Shown one piece after another: positions 33,784 to 42,942 of a stretch of DNA of 64,000 nt. Source of the DNA: Salinarimonas soli (lineage in GTDB: Bacteria > Pseudomonadota > Alphaproteobacteria > Rhizobiales > Beijerinckiaceae); the NCBI RefSeq assembly GCF_008386575.1, contig NZ_VUOA01000028.1, positions 182,597 through 246,596 on the forward strand, written 5' to 3'. Position numbers and translations under genes: made by a program. Numbering within the stretch: position 1 is the stretch's first letter; each line of letters opens with the position of its first letter. The notes below the pieces were generated by a model. The model saw only the letters and a program-made list of their open reading frames with translations. It had not been told where the DNA came from and made no database searches.

Positions 33784-35376
33784 CGCCTCCGGAGCTTCGA
33801 GGGGGAACGTCATCGTGAAGCGCGTGCCCATACCGCGCTCGAACCGGTGGACCGCCCCGAGCTGCACCGAGAGGCTGCCGATGAGCTTCAGGCCGAAGCC
33901 GCCCCTGGCGTCGATCTCCGGGTTGAAGCCCTGCCCCCTGTCGTGGACGCACAGCTCCACCTCGCCCCGCCTGGCGCGCAGGGCCACCTCGATCCGCCCC
34001 TCCCCCGCCGGATAGGCGTGCCTGAAGGCGTTCGTCGCGGCCTCGCTGAGGATGAGGGCGAAGGGCATGGCCCGCTCGAGGTCGATGTGGATCGGCTCGA
34101 GGGAGAGCGCGAAGCGCACGCCCCCGCCGCCGCCAGCCTCCAGCGTCCGGCACAGGCGCTCGGCATAGGCGCCGAGGTCGATCTTGGTCACCGGTCCCGT
34201 GGCGGCGTAGACGAGCTCGTGCACCATCGCCATCGCCTGGATGCGCCGCACGGTCTCGGTGGGCTGCGTGGCGACACGGTCCTGCAGGCGGATCATGCTG
34301 GAGATGATCTGCATGTTGTTCTTGACCCGGTGATGCACCTCCCGCAGCAGCGACTCGCGCTCCGTGATGGCCGCCGAGAGCGCGCGGGTGCGCAGGGCCA
34401 CGGCCTCCTCCAGCCGCACATGGCTGCGCCAGGCGAAATAGGCCAAAGCGGCAAGGAGCCCGGCGGCGGGGGCGAAGTAGAGCGCGGTGCGCGCGACCCG
34501 GGCGCGCCAGGCCGCCTGCAGCTCCTCCTCCGCCACCGCGTAGAAGGCATAGACCGGCAGCGGCCCGACCTGCGCGTAGCCGAGCTCGATCGCCCGTCCC
34601 GTCACGGCGGTGCTCACGCGGGTCACGCCCCGGCTGCCGGAGGCGACGAGGTCGAAGAAGGGCGAGTGCGGCAGCATCGTGCGGGCATCGCCCGGGGCCT
34701 CGGGCTCGCGCACCAGGATCGCGCCGTCGCGATGGATGAGGCCGACCGAGCCCTGGGTCGGGCAGTTCTCGCGGTAGAAGCGGCGGAACCCCTCGGGCGA
34801 GACAGCGAGCACCACGGCGCCGGCGAACCTGCCCTGCCCGTCGCGACGGGGGAACGCCACCATGAAATGCTCGCTCGACGGCTCGCCCTCGCGCCCGCCC
34901 ACCGCCATGGCGGCCCCGCCTGCGAGCGCCCGGAAATAGGCGCGCCCCGCCAGGGCGCCCGGTCCGCGGGGGAAGGGCCCCTCGCCCGTGCGCACCGTGC
35001 CGGTGTCGTCGACGAGGGCGATGGCGTTCACCTCGGGGAACGCGGCCGCGATCTCGCGCAGGGCGCCCTCATCCGTCCCGGCCTCGCCGGTCGTCCCGCG
35101 CAGGCGGTCCTCGACCCGCGCGGCGACGAGCTCGTGCGTCTTGAAGACCCGCAGCGCATGCTCCGCGATCACGTCTCGCGAGGAGGCGATGCGGGCCCGG
35201 GTCTCGTCCCCGAGCCCCTGCCAGTCCTGGAGGGCCGCGAACGCGAAGAGCGCCAGGGGCAGGAGGGCCGCGGCGAGCAGGAAGTAGGAGAAAGGGGAGG
35301 TCGCGAGGCGCACGCGCCCGGCCCGGTCGACGGGTGCCGGCGGCGAGACGACGGGCGCGGCGCGGCGCTCAAGCAT
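33766..35376 (-). CDS. HisKA_2 sensor histidine kinase with an extracytoplasmic sensor domain
   Basis: This kinase of about 536 residues has an N-terminal membrane helix, a dCache-like periplasmic region (about 60-280; it contains VNAIALVDDTGTVRTGEGPF), a second helix (about 300-320) and a HisKA_2 kinase core. The H-box LLREVHHRVKNNMQIISSM (His348-His349) is intact, as are LSEAATNAFRHAYP, DRGQGFNP and GFGLKLIGSL. Kinases of this class control the PhyR/EcfG stress response. An EcfG-type promoter lies 80-105 bp upstream, which supports that link. I chose ATG 35376; an in-frame ATG at 35442 would lie within 15 bp of that promoter. Confidence 0.88.
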   Translation of the reverse strand: MLERRAAPVVSPPAPVDRAGRVRLATSPFSYFLLAAALLPLALFAFAALQDWQGLGDETRARIASSRDVIAEHALRVFKTHELVAARVEDRLRGTTGEAGTDEGALREIAAAFPEVNAIALVDDTGTVRTGEGPFPRGPGALAGRAYFRALAGGAAMAVGGREGEPSSEHFMVAFPRRDGQGRFAGAVVLAVSPEGFRRFYRENCPTQGSVGLIHRDGAILVREPEAPGDARTMLPHSPFFDLVASGSRGVTRVSTAVTGRAIELGYAQVGPLPVYAFYAVAEEELQAAWRARVARTALYFAPAAGLLAALAYFAWRSHVRLEEAVALRTRALSAAITERESLLREVHHRVKNNMQIISSMIRLQDRVATQPTETVRRIQAMAMVHELVYAATGPVTKIDLGAYAERLCRTLEAGGGGGVRFALSLEPIHIDLERAMPFALILSEAATNAFRHAYPAGEGRIEVALRARRGEVELCVHDRGQGFNPEIDARGGFGLKLIGSLSVQLGAVHRFERGMGTRFTMTFPLEAPEASGAFA

Positions 35377-35455
35377 GGTTCGAGACACTCCGGCGGCCGA
35401 TCCGCGCCGGCCGTCGGGGGCGGCGTGCGGTCGATCGTACATCGTCCGCCGGGTG

Positions 35456-35481
35456 AACGCTCAAGCTTACGAGCGGGTTCC
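35456..35481 (-). promoter_or_regulatory. EcfG-type stress promoter of the HisKA_2 kinase gene
   Basis: On the minus strand GGAAC (35481-35477), then 17 bases, then CGTT (35459-35456). Both boxes match the alphaproteobacterial general-stress consensus exactly and the spacing is canonical. Confidence 0.65.
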
Positions 35482-35513
35482 ACGGAGCGTCGGGATCCCG
35501 ACGGTGCGTCGGG

Positions 35514-35861
35514 TCAAGCGGCGTCGGGAGCGAGATCGAGGAAGGAGCGTCCCGCGCGGTCCTCGATCTCGACGAACCAGAGGTCGAAATCGAAGCGTGC
35601 CTCTCGCCGCATCCGCTCCTCGACGTCGGCTGGGGGCGCGCCCGTCAGGACGGGGGTGAACAGGCGGTCCCCCCTGCCCTCCTCCACCAGCGCCTGGGGC
35701 GCCGGGCCGTAGAGGTCGGCCGAGCCGTCGAGCCGGTCGACCTTCACGAAGATCGCGCCGGCTTCCGCGGCCCCGCGGCGGCGCAGCACGGCGACGACGC
35801 CCTCCACGGCGCAGCGGCGCAGGAGGGCGGCGACGAAGAACTCGGAGACGAGCCGCGCCAC
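35514..35861 (-). CDS. DUF1491 family protein
   Basis: This 115-residue protein starts (GTG) MARLVSEFFVAALLRRCAVE and contains AGAIFVKVDRLDGSADLYGP and the end FDFDLWFVEIEDRAG, which identify DUF1491, an Alphaproteobacteria-specific family without known function. It follows the peptidoglycan-binding gene by 5 nt. The trio DivJ-like kinase, peptidoglycan-binding protein and DUF1491 recurs in this group of bacteria. Confidence 0.88.
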   Translation of the reverse strand: MARLVSEFFVAALLRRCAVEGVVAVLRRRGAAEAGAIFVKVDRLDGSADLYGPAPQALVEEGRGDRLFTPVLTGAPPADVEERMRREARFDFDLWFVEIEDRAGRSFLDLAPDAA

Positions 35862-35866
35862 GGGCT

Positions 35867-36565
35867 CTATTCGAGCGGCTGGCCGAAGGCGGCGGTGAGC
35901 TCGCGGACGGTCCGCGGGTTGAGGTCGCCCGTGGGGCTCAGGCGCCGGTCGCGCTCGAAGCGCTCGATGGCGCCGCGGGTGGCGGGCCCCATCACGCCGT
36001 CGGTGCCGAGCGGGCCGTAGCCGAGACGCACGAGGGCACGCTGGGCGCCCGCCACGAGGCGCTGCGGATCGGCGCTCCCGGCGGCCGCGGCGTTGCGCGG
36101 GACGGCTCCCGTCGCGTCGCCGCCGCGCAGCAGGTCGCCGATGGCGTCGCCCTTGCCGGCGGTTCTCGACGGCGGCACGGGGGCGGCCACCGGGACCGGC
36201 GCCGCGCTGTAGGCGGTGGCGGGCCGGGCAGGCGGCAGAGGGGCTGGCGCCGGCGCCTCGGCCCGCGGCTGCGCCTCGGGGCGCTGGGCGACCTCGACGC
36301 GCCGGGCGGGCGCCGGCGCATGGGCCTGGCCCCGCTCCGAGAAGAGCGGCGCCGGGTGGCGCGCCGTCTGGAGCACCAGGGCGTTGAGGCCGATCGCGAG
36401 GCCCGCCCCCGCCACGAGGAGCGTGCCCACGACGGAGGCCGGGTTCGCGGCGAGCGCCGAGGCGATGCGGACGCTCAGGGATGGGGCCGCGCGGCCTCGC
36501 CCCCGGTGCGGCGGGCTCGCCACGATGCCGTCGCGGCCGGAGCGGGCGGCGAGAAGCTCACGCAA
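35867..36565 (-). CDS. Membrane-anchored peptidoglycan-binding protein
   Basis: This 232-residue protein has one membrane helix (about residues 33-65), a Pro/Ala-rich linker and a C-terminal PG_binding_1 domain (about 165-230) with AQRALVRLGYGPLGTDGVMG and TRGAIERFERDRRL. It should sit in the inner membrane and bind the cell wall. The start is TTG 36565, with GGAG 9 nt upstream. The first 8 bp overlap the end of the upstream kinase gene, so the two are coupled. Confidence 0.85.
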   Translation of the reverse strand: MRELLAARSGRDGIVASPPHRGRGRAAPSLSVRIASALAANPASVVGTLLVAGAGLAIGLNALVLQTARHPAPLFSERGQAHAPAPARRVEVAQRPEAQPRAEAPAPAPLPPARPATAYSAAPVPVAAPVPPSRTAGKGDAIGDLLRGGDATGAVPRNAAAAGSADPQRLVAGAQRALVRLGYGPLGTDGVMGPATRGAIERFERDRRLSPTGDLNPRTVRELTAAFGQPLE

Positions 36566-38399
36566 TTTTCTTCACTCCCTTGTCCCGTGCCTGGAGCACG
36601 TGGAGGCGCGCGCTGGTCTGGACCGGGATCGCCGCGCCGCGCGGCACGCCCGCGCGGCAATCGAGGGGCAGGCTCACGGTGACGCGGGTGCCCTCGCCCA
36701 TCTGGCTTTCGATCGTCATGGTGCCCTGGTGCAGGCCGACGAGGCCCCGGACCACGGACAGGCCGAGCCCCGTGCCCTCATGGGCGCGACTATAGCTCGA
36801 GTTCGCCTGGAAGAACGGGTTCCCGAGCTTCGGCAGGTCGGTTTCCGGCACGCCCACGCCCGTGTCCGTCACGGCGATGACGAGCTGGTCGCGCTCGCGG
36901 CGCAGGGTGGCGGTCACGCAGCCGCCCGACGGCGTGAACTTCACGGCGTTGGACAGGAGGTTGATGAGGATCTGCTTGCAGGCGCGGCGGTCGGCGACGA
37001 TCTCGGGGATCTCGGCCGCGATCTCGCGGGCGATGGTCACGCCGCCCTGCTCGGCCTTGAGGCGCATGAGATCGCAGCAGCCGCCCACGAGGGCCGCCAT
37101 GTCGAAGGGCTCGGGCACCACGTCGAAATTGCCGGTCTCGATCTTCGACATGTCGAGGAGCGTGTTGACGACCGCGAGCAGGTGATGCCCCGATTCGTGG
37201 ATGATGCGGGCGTAGTCGCGCCGGCGCGCCTCGTCCACGGTGCCGGTCTCGGTGGCGAGGATCTCCGAGAACCCGATGATGGCGTTGAGCGGGGTGCGCA
37301 GCTCGTGGCTCACGGTGGCGAGGAAGCTCGCCTTGAGCTCGTCGGCCCGCTCGGCGCGGGCGCGGGCGAGGTCGAGGTCCTCCTCGCGGCTCTTGCGCTC
37401 GCAGATGTCGCGGGTGACGGCGACGACTGCAGGCGCGTCCGCGTCGGCCGCGTCGACCACGCGGTGGGCCCGCATCTCGACCCACACCACGCGGGACTCG
37501 TCGCCGACGCCTGCGTGGAGGCGGAACTGCGCCGCCACCGCCCGGTCGCCGCTCGCCGCGTCGCTGATCGCCTTGAGATAGGCCGGGCGGTCCGACACGT
37601 GGACGCGGGCGAACAGGCCGCGCCCCTGGAGGCTGCCGGGCCCGACGCCGAGGAGCTTCTGCGAGGCCGGGCTCGCCTTGACGACGGCGCCCGTGCGGTC
37701 GTGCCAGGTGATGAGATCGTCGATGGCCTGAAGGAGCGAGCGGTCCTGGGCGTCGCGCGCCCGGATCCGCAGCCGCTGCTCGTCCTCGCCGCGGGTGCGC
37801 ACGAGGGCGACGGCCGCGGCATGCGCGATGGCCGCGATGGCGAAGACGGGGGTCGCGATCGCCGCGGGCCAGGCCTGCCGGAGCGGGAAGACGCCGGTGA
37901 GCTCGAGCGCAACGAGGGCGAGGGCCGCCGCGACCGCGACGATCGTCGCGGCAAGCGCCGCCCGGCGCGAGCCGCTCAGCGCCGCCTCCAGGGGAATGGC
38001 CAGAAGCCAGATCGAGGCGGGCGACGTGAGCCCGCCCGAGGAGCCCGCGATGCAGACCACGAGCACGGCAAGCGACGCCGACGAGATGGCGTGGGCGATG
38101 TCGAGCCGGCCCGAGCGCGAGAGGATGGCGGCGCCGAAGAGCGGCGCCGCGAGGCACAGGATGACCAGGCATTCCACCGGCGAGGGCACGCCGCGCAGCA
38201 CGAGATAGAGCGGCAGCAGGCCGAGCGCGATGAGCCCCGTGCCCATGCGCGAGGCGATGAACCGCTCGTGCCGCGTGCGCTCTACGGCATCGTCCTGGAC
38301 GGACTCGTGGACGAGCCCGGCCAGACGTCCCTCGAACACAGATACCCAGTTTCCGCTTTGCAACGTTTGATCGCAACGGCTGCGCCGTGCGCCTCTCAT
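36558..38399 (-). CDS. Membrane PAS histidine kinase of the DivJ/PleC type
   Basis: This kinase of about 613 residues has five or six N-terminal membrane helices (about 35-195), one PAS domain (about 205-340) and a classical HisKA/HATPase core. The H-box SHELRTPLNAIIGFSE carries His365; N-box ILINLLSNAVKFTP, G1 VTDTGVGVPE and G2 GTGLGLSVVRGL are intact. The H-box and layout resemble DivJ/PleC, which act on the cell-fate regulator DivK in Alphaproteobacteria. A CtrA-like site lies 30-45 bp upstream of ATG 38399, fitting cell-cycle control. An in-frame start at 38456 would place that site inside the gene. Confidence 0.85.
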   Translation of the reverse strand: MRGARRSRCDQTLQSGNWVSVFEGRLAGLVHESVQDDAVERTRHERFIASRMGTGLIALGLLPLYLVLRGVPSPVECLVILCLAAPLFGAAILSRSGRLDIAHAISSASLAVLVVCIAGSSGGLTSPASIWLLAIPLEAALSGSRRAALAATIVAVAAALALVALELTGVFPLRQAWPAAIATPVFAIAAIAHAAAVALVRTRGEDEQRLRIRARDAQDRSLLQAIDDLITWHDRTGAVVKASPASQKLLGVGPGSLQGRGLFARVHVSDRPAYLKAISDAASGDRAVAAQFRLHAGVGDESRVVWVEMRAHRVVDAADADAPAVVAVTRDICERKSREEDLDLARARAERADELKASFLATVSHELRTPLNAIIGFSEILATETGTVDEARRRDYARIIHESGHHLLAVVNTLLDMSKIETGNFDVVPEPFDMAALVGGCCDLMRLKAEQGGVTIAREIAAEIPEIVADRRACKQILINLLSNAVKFTPSGGCVTATLRRERDQLVIAVTDTGVGVPETDLPKLGNPFFQANSSYSRAHEGTGLGLSVVRGLVGLHQGTMTIESQMGEGTRVTVSLPLDCRAGVPRGAAIPVQTSARLHVLQARDKGVKKIA

Positions 38400-38428
38400 C
38401 GACTGACCGGAACCGTGACAGATGCGAC

Positions 38429-38444
38429 TTAAATGAACGCTAAG
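38429..38444 (+). promoter_or_regulatory. CtrA-like site before the DivJ/PleC-type kinase
   Basis: TTAA, seven bases, CTAAG on the plus strand; on the minus strand it reads TTAG, seven bases, TTAAG. It fits the CtrA consensus with one to two mismatches and lies just upstream of the kinase start. Confidence 0.4.
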
Positions 38445-38708
38445 CCGAAAGGGCACCCTGCGGCTCCGGCGACGCCTCCACCGTTGTATTCAGGTAGCCG
38501 TCCGAGTCGGCGGGGTGCCGGTGAGTCGTCCACAGCTTTTCCCAAGCTGAAAACCGGCCTTCATGCTTAATGAAGCGTAACCATCGCCAGCAAGTTTTCG
38601 TTCAATATGAAAGCCGATTCTTCCCATCGGAAAGTATTTCGCTCACCGGAGCAAGCTATCGCCAGAGCTCAACGCCGCACGACTTGTGTGGTCACCTTGG
38701 AGATTCGA

Positions 38709-38936
38709 ATGCTGACGATTGTGCGATGCGCGGTCGTGATCGGCGTGATCTATGCGCTCTCGCCCGTGCGCGACGCCGCGCCCGGGGCGCCCCCGGCGGC
38801 GAAGACATCGCTCCAGCCGGGCGACGCCGCGCGGCTGTGGGAGGCCGTGCCCGAGAACGCGCGCCGCGCCCTCCTCGACACCCTCGCCCGGGAGGCCCTC
38901 GACCGCGCGGCGGGCGCCGAGCGTACGGCGCGCTGA
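38709..38936 (+). CDS. Small exported or membrane-anchored hypothetical protein
   Basis: This 75-residue protein has an N-terminal hydrophobic segment (LTIVRCAVVIGVIYALSPVR, residues 2-21) that could be a signal anchor, followed by a Pro/Ala linker and an amphipathic helix (ARRALLDTLAREALDRAAG). I do not recognise a family. ATG 38709 has GGAG 6 nt upstream; the region before it is more AT-rich and looks like promoter DNA. Confidence 0.6.
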   Translation: MLTIVRCAVVIGVIYALSPVRDAAPGAPPAAKTSLQPGDAARLWEAVPENARRALLDTLAREALDRAAGAERTAR

Positions 38937-39046
38937 GCCGCAGGGCCCGCGGCCGCCTGCAACCCGGGCCGGATGCGGCCGTTGATCGTCTCTTCAGACC
39001 GGACCGCACCGCCTATAGGTCTGCCCCGACGCGAACGGAACCCGCC

Positions 39047-39475
39047 ATGCTGCCCGCCATCGACGAGATCGTTTCGAACTTCGAGTTCCTCGACGATTGG
39101 GAGGAGCGCTACCGCTACCTCATCGAGCTCGGGCGCATGATGCCGCCCCTGCCCGAGGAGGCCCATTCGGACGCCAACAAGGTGCAGGGCTGCGCGAGCC
39201 AGGTCTGGCTCGACACGCGGATCGAGGCCGGGTCCGGCGCGCCCGTCCTCTCGCTCCAGGGCGACAGCGACGCTCATATCGTGCGGGGCCTCGTGGCGCT
39301 GATGATCGCGCTCTATTCGGGAAAGCGCGCCGACGAGATCCTGGAGACGGACGCGCTCGCGCTGTTCGCGCGTTTGGGCCTGTCCGAGCATCTGACCCCG
39401 CAGCGCTCCAACGGCGTGCGCTCCATGGTGGAGCGGATCCGGGCCGACGCCCGCCGGGCGCTCGCCACCGCGTGA
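39047..39475 (+). CDS. sufE: SufE-like cysteine desulfuration protein
   Basis: SufE accepts sulfur from the cysteine desulfurase SufS and passes it to the SufBCD scaffold for Fe-S cluster assembly. The 142-residue protein starts MLPAIDEIVSNFEFLDDWEE and has the active Cys in NKVQGCASQVWL (near residue 49) and the end pattern RSNGVRSMVERIRADA. The length and motifs are standard. No other suf gene is in the window. ATG 39047 begins at the conserved N-terminus. Confidence 0.92.
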   Translation: MLPAIDEIVSNFEFLDDWEERYRYLIELGRMMPPLPEEAHSDANKVQGCASQVWLDTRIEAGSGAPVLSLQGDSDAHIVRGLVALMIALYSGKRADEILETDALALFARLGLSEHLTPQRSNGVRSMVERIRADARRALATA

Positions 39476-39617
39476 CCGGCCAAGAAATCTGCGCCGGGCC
39501 CGCACGCCTTCATTGAGAATTCATCCGGCCTGCGTTAAGGATGCGCCGACGGACGGTGATCGCACGAGGCGAGCGCCGCCACCTCGCACCTTGGTCATCA
39601 TCGTTGAGGAGACGCCC

Positions 39618-39773
39618 ATGATCTTGTGGGCTGCCCTTGTGACTCTTGCCGCGTCGCTGACCGGCCTCCTGGCTCTCGGCCCCGTCCAGGTCCTGGGACA
39701 GAGCGGGGTGCTCGAACTCGTGATCGCGATGTCCCTGTTCACGGTGATCTGCGCCGCCGAGGCTCGCGGCTAG
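39618..39773 (+). CDS. Small hydrophobic membrane protein
   Basis: This 51-residue protein is made of two predicted membrane helices (about 4-24 and 29-46) with a short polar end. GAGGAG precedes ATG 39618 at a good distance, and the codon usage fits its neighbours. It has no recognised family. It may be a small membrane regulator. Confidence 0.55.
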   Translation: MILWAALVTLAASLTGLLALGPVQVLGQSGVLELVIAMSLFTVICAAEARG

Positions 39774-39796
39774 GCCCGTCCGCGACGCCACCCGGC

Positions 39797-40270
39797 TCAG
39801 CCCCAGTCGCGGTTCGGCCAATCGACGATCTGGTCCACCAGGTCGGCGAGGGCGAACTCCGTCTCCGATCCTGCCACCCGGTCGCGCACCGAGATGCCGG
39901 CCGTATGGACCGTGCCGGGGTCGCCCGAGACCAGGGGGTGCCACCAGGCGAGCTCGCGCCCCTCGGCGACGAGGCGGTAGGCGCAGGTCCGTGGCAGCCA
40001 CGGCAAGGCCCGCACGCTCTCGGGCGTGAGGCGGACGCAATCGGCGATCTTCTCCTGGCGCCGCTCGTAGTCGCGGCAGCTGCAAGCCGTGCAATCGAGG
40101 AGCTCGCAGGCGACGTCCGTGTACAGGAACTCGCCCGAATCCTCGTCCTCCAGCTTCACGAGGCAGCAGCGCCCGCATCCGTCGCACAGGGCCTCCCATT
40201 CGGCCGGGCTCATTTCCTCGAGCGTCTTGGCGCGCCAATAGGGAACGGGATCATGGGCCGGGGCGGTCAA
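39797..40270 (-). CDS. YcgN/UPF0260-type cysteine cluster protein
   Basis: This 157-residue protein has the Cys cluster typical of the YkgJ/YcgN family, which probably binds a metal or Fe-S cluster: [12 protein letters not shown] near residue 30, [14 protein letters not shown] and a further Cys at DCVRLTP. The signature [12 protein letters not shown]-like start appears as [13 protein letters not shown]. The function is unknown. I start it at TTG 40270 because AGGAG lies 8 nt upstream; a longer reading to 40345 also begins with TTG and lacks a ribosome binding site. Confidence 0.82.
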   Translation of the reverse strand: MTAPAHDPVPYWRAKTLEEMSPAEWEALCDGCGRCCLVKLEDEDSGEFLYTDVACELLDCTACSCRDYERRQEKIADCVRLTPESVRALPWLPRTCAYRLVAEGRELAWWHPLVSGDPGTVHTAGISVRDRVAGSETEFALADLVDQIVDWPNRDWG

Positions 40271-40640
40271 GGGCGGGTCTCCTGGGGCGGCGGACGCTTG
40301 GCGGGCGAGCGCGGCGATCGATCGACGAAACCGAGTCGAAATCAAGGGATTTCATGGGACGGGCTCCGGGGCCTGCTGGCGGGGACGGCCCGGAACGACC
40401 ATCTCTCGCTCGGCACAGCCCTCACCTCCCTGGGTGGACGTCCCGTTCACCATGGGCGAGGTTTCCCGTGCGGGACGGCTCCGGCATGGACCCCAATCGG
40501 GGGTTCCGGCGTTGAGCCTGGCCGGACGACGGGAGCGGCGGGTCCGATCGCGGATTCCTGTCGCAAGGTCAGGCGGGGATTGATAAAAGACTTGAAGGCC
40601 GAGGGCGCGCGCCGTCGGCCGGAACGACAAGGGGTTCTAC
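40271..40640. other. Promoter region of the penicillin-binding protein gene
   Basis: There are about 370 bp without a gene. I see short C/G-rich inverted repeats around 40420-40480 but no perfect long arm. The end, around 40575-40600, is more AT-rich and probably holds the promoter. Confidence 0.4.
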
Positions 40641-42875
40641 GTGCGGTTCCATAACGAGGTTTCGCTCTGGACCAGGGTGAAGCGTGCCGCGCTCGGCTTC
40701 GATTCGTGGCTCAACGCCACGCTCTACGACAGCGGCCGCTCCATGAGCGGGGCGTGGGAGCGCTATTCCAACGCGGCCGACAAGCTGTCGGCGCGCGGGT
40801 TGCCCCGCGTCGTCCTCGACCTCACCTCGGAGGCCGTGACGCTCGGCGCGCTGGGCGGCATCGTGATGCTCGGGCTCGCCGTCCCGGCCTTCCGCGAGAC
40901 GCACGACGACTGGCGGCGCACCAACGAGTTCGCCATCACGTTCCTGGACCGCTACGGGCAGGAGGTCGGCCATCGCGGCATCCGCCACGACGATTCGCTC
41001 GAGCTCGACCAGATCCCCGACAACCTGATCAAGGCGGCGCTCGCCACCGAGGACCGGCGCTTCTACGAGCACTGGGGCATCGATCCGATCGGCACCGCCC
41101 GCGCTCTCGTGAACAACTCCTCCGGGGGCTCGGTGCAGGGCGGGTCGACCCTGTCGCAGCAGCTGGCGAAGAACGTCTTCCTCACCAACGAACGCTCCCT
41201 TGAGCGCAAGGTGAAGGAGGCCTTCCTGGCGCTCTGGCTCGAGTGGCACCTGTCGAAGAACGAGATCCTCAAGCTCTATCTCGACCGCGCCTATATGGGC
41301 GGCGGCAATTTCGGCGTCGCGGCGGCGTCCGACTATTATTTCGGCAAGTCGGTCAAGGACCTCAACCTCGCGGAATCCGCGATGCTGGCCGGCTTGTTCA
41401 AGGCGCCGACGAAGTTCGCCCCGCACATCAACCTGCCCGCGGCCCGGGCGCGCGCCGCGGTCGTGCTCTACAACATGGTCGACGCGGGCTTCCTCACCGA
41501 GGGCCAGATCCAGATCGCCCTGCGCAACCCGGCGACCCCCGTCGATCGCGGCCAGAAGACGGTGCCCGACAATTATCTCGACTGGGCCTTCGACCGGGTG
41601 AAGCGCCTCGCGCAGGCCGGCAAGCTCGGCTACGACCGCGTCCTCGTCGTGAAGACGCCCCTGGACGTCGGGATCCAGAAGCGCGCCGAGGAGGCGATCG
41701 AGTCGATCCTGCGCCAGCACGGCAAGACCTACAACGCCGAGCAGTCGGCTCTCGTCGTGACCGATCCGGACGGGGCGGTGCGCGCCATCGTCGGCGGCCG
41801 TGACTACGGCCAGAGCCAGTTCAACCGGGCCACCGACGCGCTGCGCCAGCCGGGCTCCTCGTTCAAGCCCTTCGTCTACGCCACCGCGCTCGCCCAGCTG
41901 CGCTATCGCCCGAACTCCATCGTGCGCGACGCCCCCGTCTGCATCGGGAACTGGTGCCCGGCGAACTACAACCGCTCGTTCGCGGGCGCGATGCCGCTCA
42001 CCACGGCGCTCGCCAAATCGATCAACACGATCCCCGTGCGCATGTCGCTCGAGATCGGCCGCGGCAACGCCAAGGCGGGCCGGGCCATCATCATCGAGAC
42101 CGCCCGCCGCATGGGCGTCGAGACCCCGCTCAAGGACACCACCTCGCTGCCCATCGGCGCCTCCGAGGTGACCGTGATGGACATGGCGGCAGGCTACTCG
42201 GCCTTCGCCAATGGCGGGCGGCGCGCCGAGCCCTACGCGGCCGTGGAGATCCGCAACTCCCACGGCGAGGTGATCTACCGCCGCGACCGCGACGTGGTGC
42301 CCGAGCAGGTGCTCTCCACCCAGGTGGTGGAGGACATGAACTACATGCTCTCGAAGGTGCCCGAGGAGGGCACGGGCAAGCGCGCCGCGCTCGACGGCAT
42401 CCGGTCGGCGGGCAAGACCGGCACCACCAACGCCTACCGCGACGCCTGGTATGTGGGCTACACGGGCAATTACGTCATGGCGGTCTGGTTCGGGAACGAC
42501 GACTACGAATCGACCCGCAACATGACCGGCGGCACGCTCCCCGCCATGGCCTTCAAGGAGATCATGGACTTCGCCCACCAGGGCATCGAGCTCAAGCCCC
42601 TGCCGGGCGTCGAGCCCATGAAGGCCGGGCAGCAGGTGGCCTCCGCCGGCAAGGCCGCGCCGGCCGCGCGGGCCGAGGGAGCGGGCCCGCAGATCTCCGC
42701 CGCGACCATGTCACGCCGCTCCTTCGAGGTCATCGGCGGGCTCACCGACATGTTCCGATCCGTGGAGGTGCCGAAACCCGCCGCGGCGGCGCCCGCGAAC
42801 GGCCGGCGCACCACCGCGCTCGTGCCGCCCGGCGAGGGCTTCCGTCCGGTCGGCGGCCGTCTCGCCATGCCCTGA
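40641..42875 (+). CDS. Class A penicillin-binding protein (bifunctional)
   Basis: This 744-residue enzyme polymerises and cross-links peptidoglycan in the periplasm. After a membrane helix (about 75-92) it has the glycosyltransferase domain, with ATEDRRFYEHWGID (catalytic Glu) and GGSTLSQQLAKNVF. The transpeptidase domain has all three motifs: SxxK in QPGSSFKPF, SxN in AKSINTIPVR and KTG in SAGKTGTTNA. The C-terminal tail (after about 670) is Ala/Pro-rich and disordered. The start is GTG 40641. It belongs to the PBP1A family; the exact subtype (mrcA-like) is uncertain. Confidence 0.95.
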   Translation: MRFHNEVSLWTRVKRAALGFDSWLNATLYDSGRSMSGAWERYSNAADKLSARGLPRVVLDLTSEAVTLGALGGIVMLGLAVPAFRETHDDWRRTNEFAITFLDRYGQEVGHRGIRHDDSLELDQIPDNLIKAALATEDRRFYEHWGIDPIGTARALVNNSSGGSVQGGSTLSQQLAKNVFLTNERSLERKVKEAFLALWLEWHLSKNEILKLYLDRAYMGGGNFGVAAASDYYFGKSVKDLNLAESAMLAGLFKAPTKFAPHINLPAARARAAVVLYNMVDAGFLTEGQIQIALRNPATPVDRGQKTVPDNYLDWAFDRVKRLAQAGKLGYDRVLVVKTPLDVGIQKRAEEAIESILRQHGKTYNAEQSALVVTDPDGAVRAIVGGRDYGQSQFNRATDALRQPGSSFKPFVYATALAQLRYRPNSIVRDAPVCIGNWCPANYNRSFAGAMPLTTALAKSINTIPVRMSLEIGRGNAKAGRAIIIETARRMGVETPLKDTTSLPIGASEVTVMDMAAGYSAFANGGRRAEPYAAVEIRNSHGEVIYRRDRDVVPEQVLSTQVVEDMNYMLSKVPEEGTGKRAALDGIRSAGKTGTTNAYRDAWYVGYTGNYVMAVWFGNDDYESTRNMTGGTLPAMAFKEIMDFAHQGIELKPLPGVEPMKAGQQVASAGKAAPAARAEGAGPQISAATMSRRSFEVIGGLTDMFRSVEVPKPAAAAPANGRRTTALVPPGEGFRPVGGRLAMP

Positions 42876-42942
42876 GCCCCACCTTCGCCCGACGCCGGGC
42901 GCGGCCGCCTGAGCCGCGCTCCGTCCCTCGCAGGAGGCCCTG

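Noticed and set aside
40352-40630. Minus-strand frame of 92 codons upstream of the penicillin-binding protein gene
   Set aside because: It lies in a promoter region, has Arg/Pro-rich composition and lacks a convincing start.
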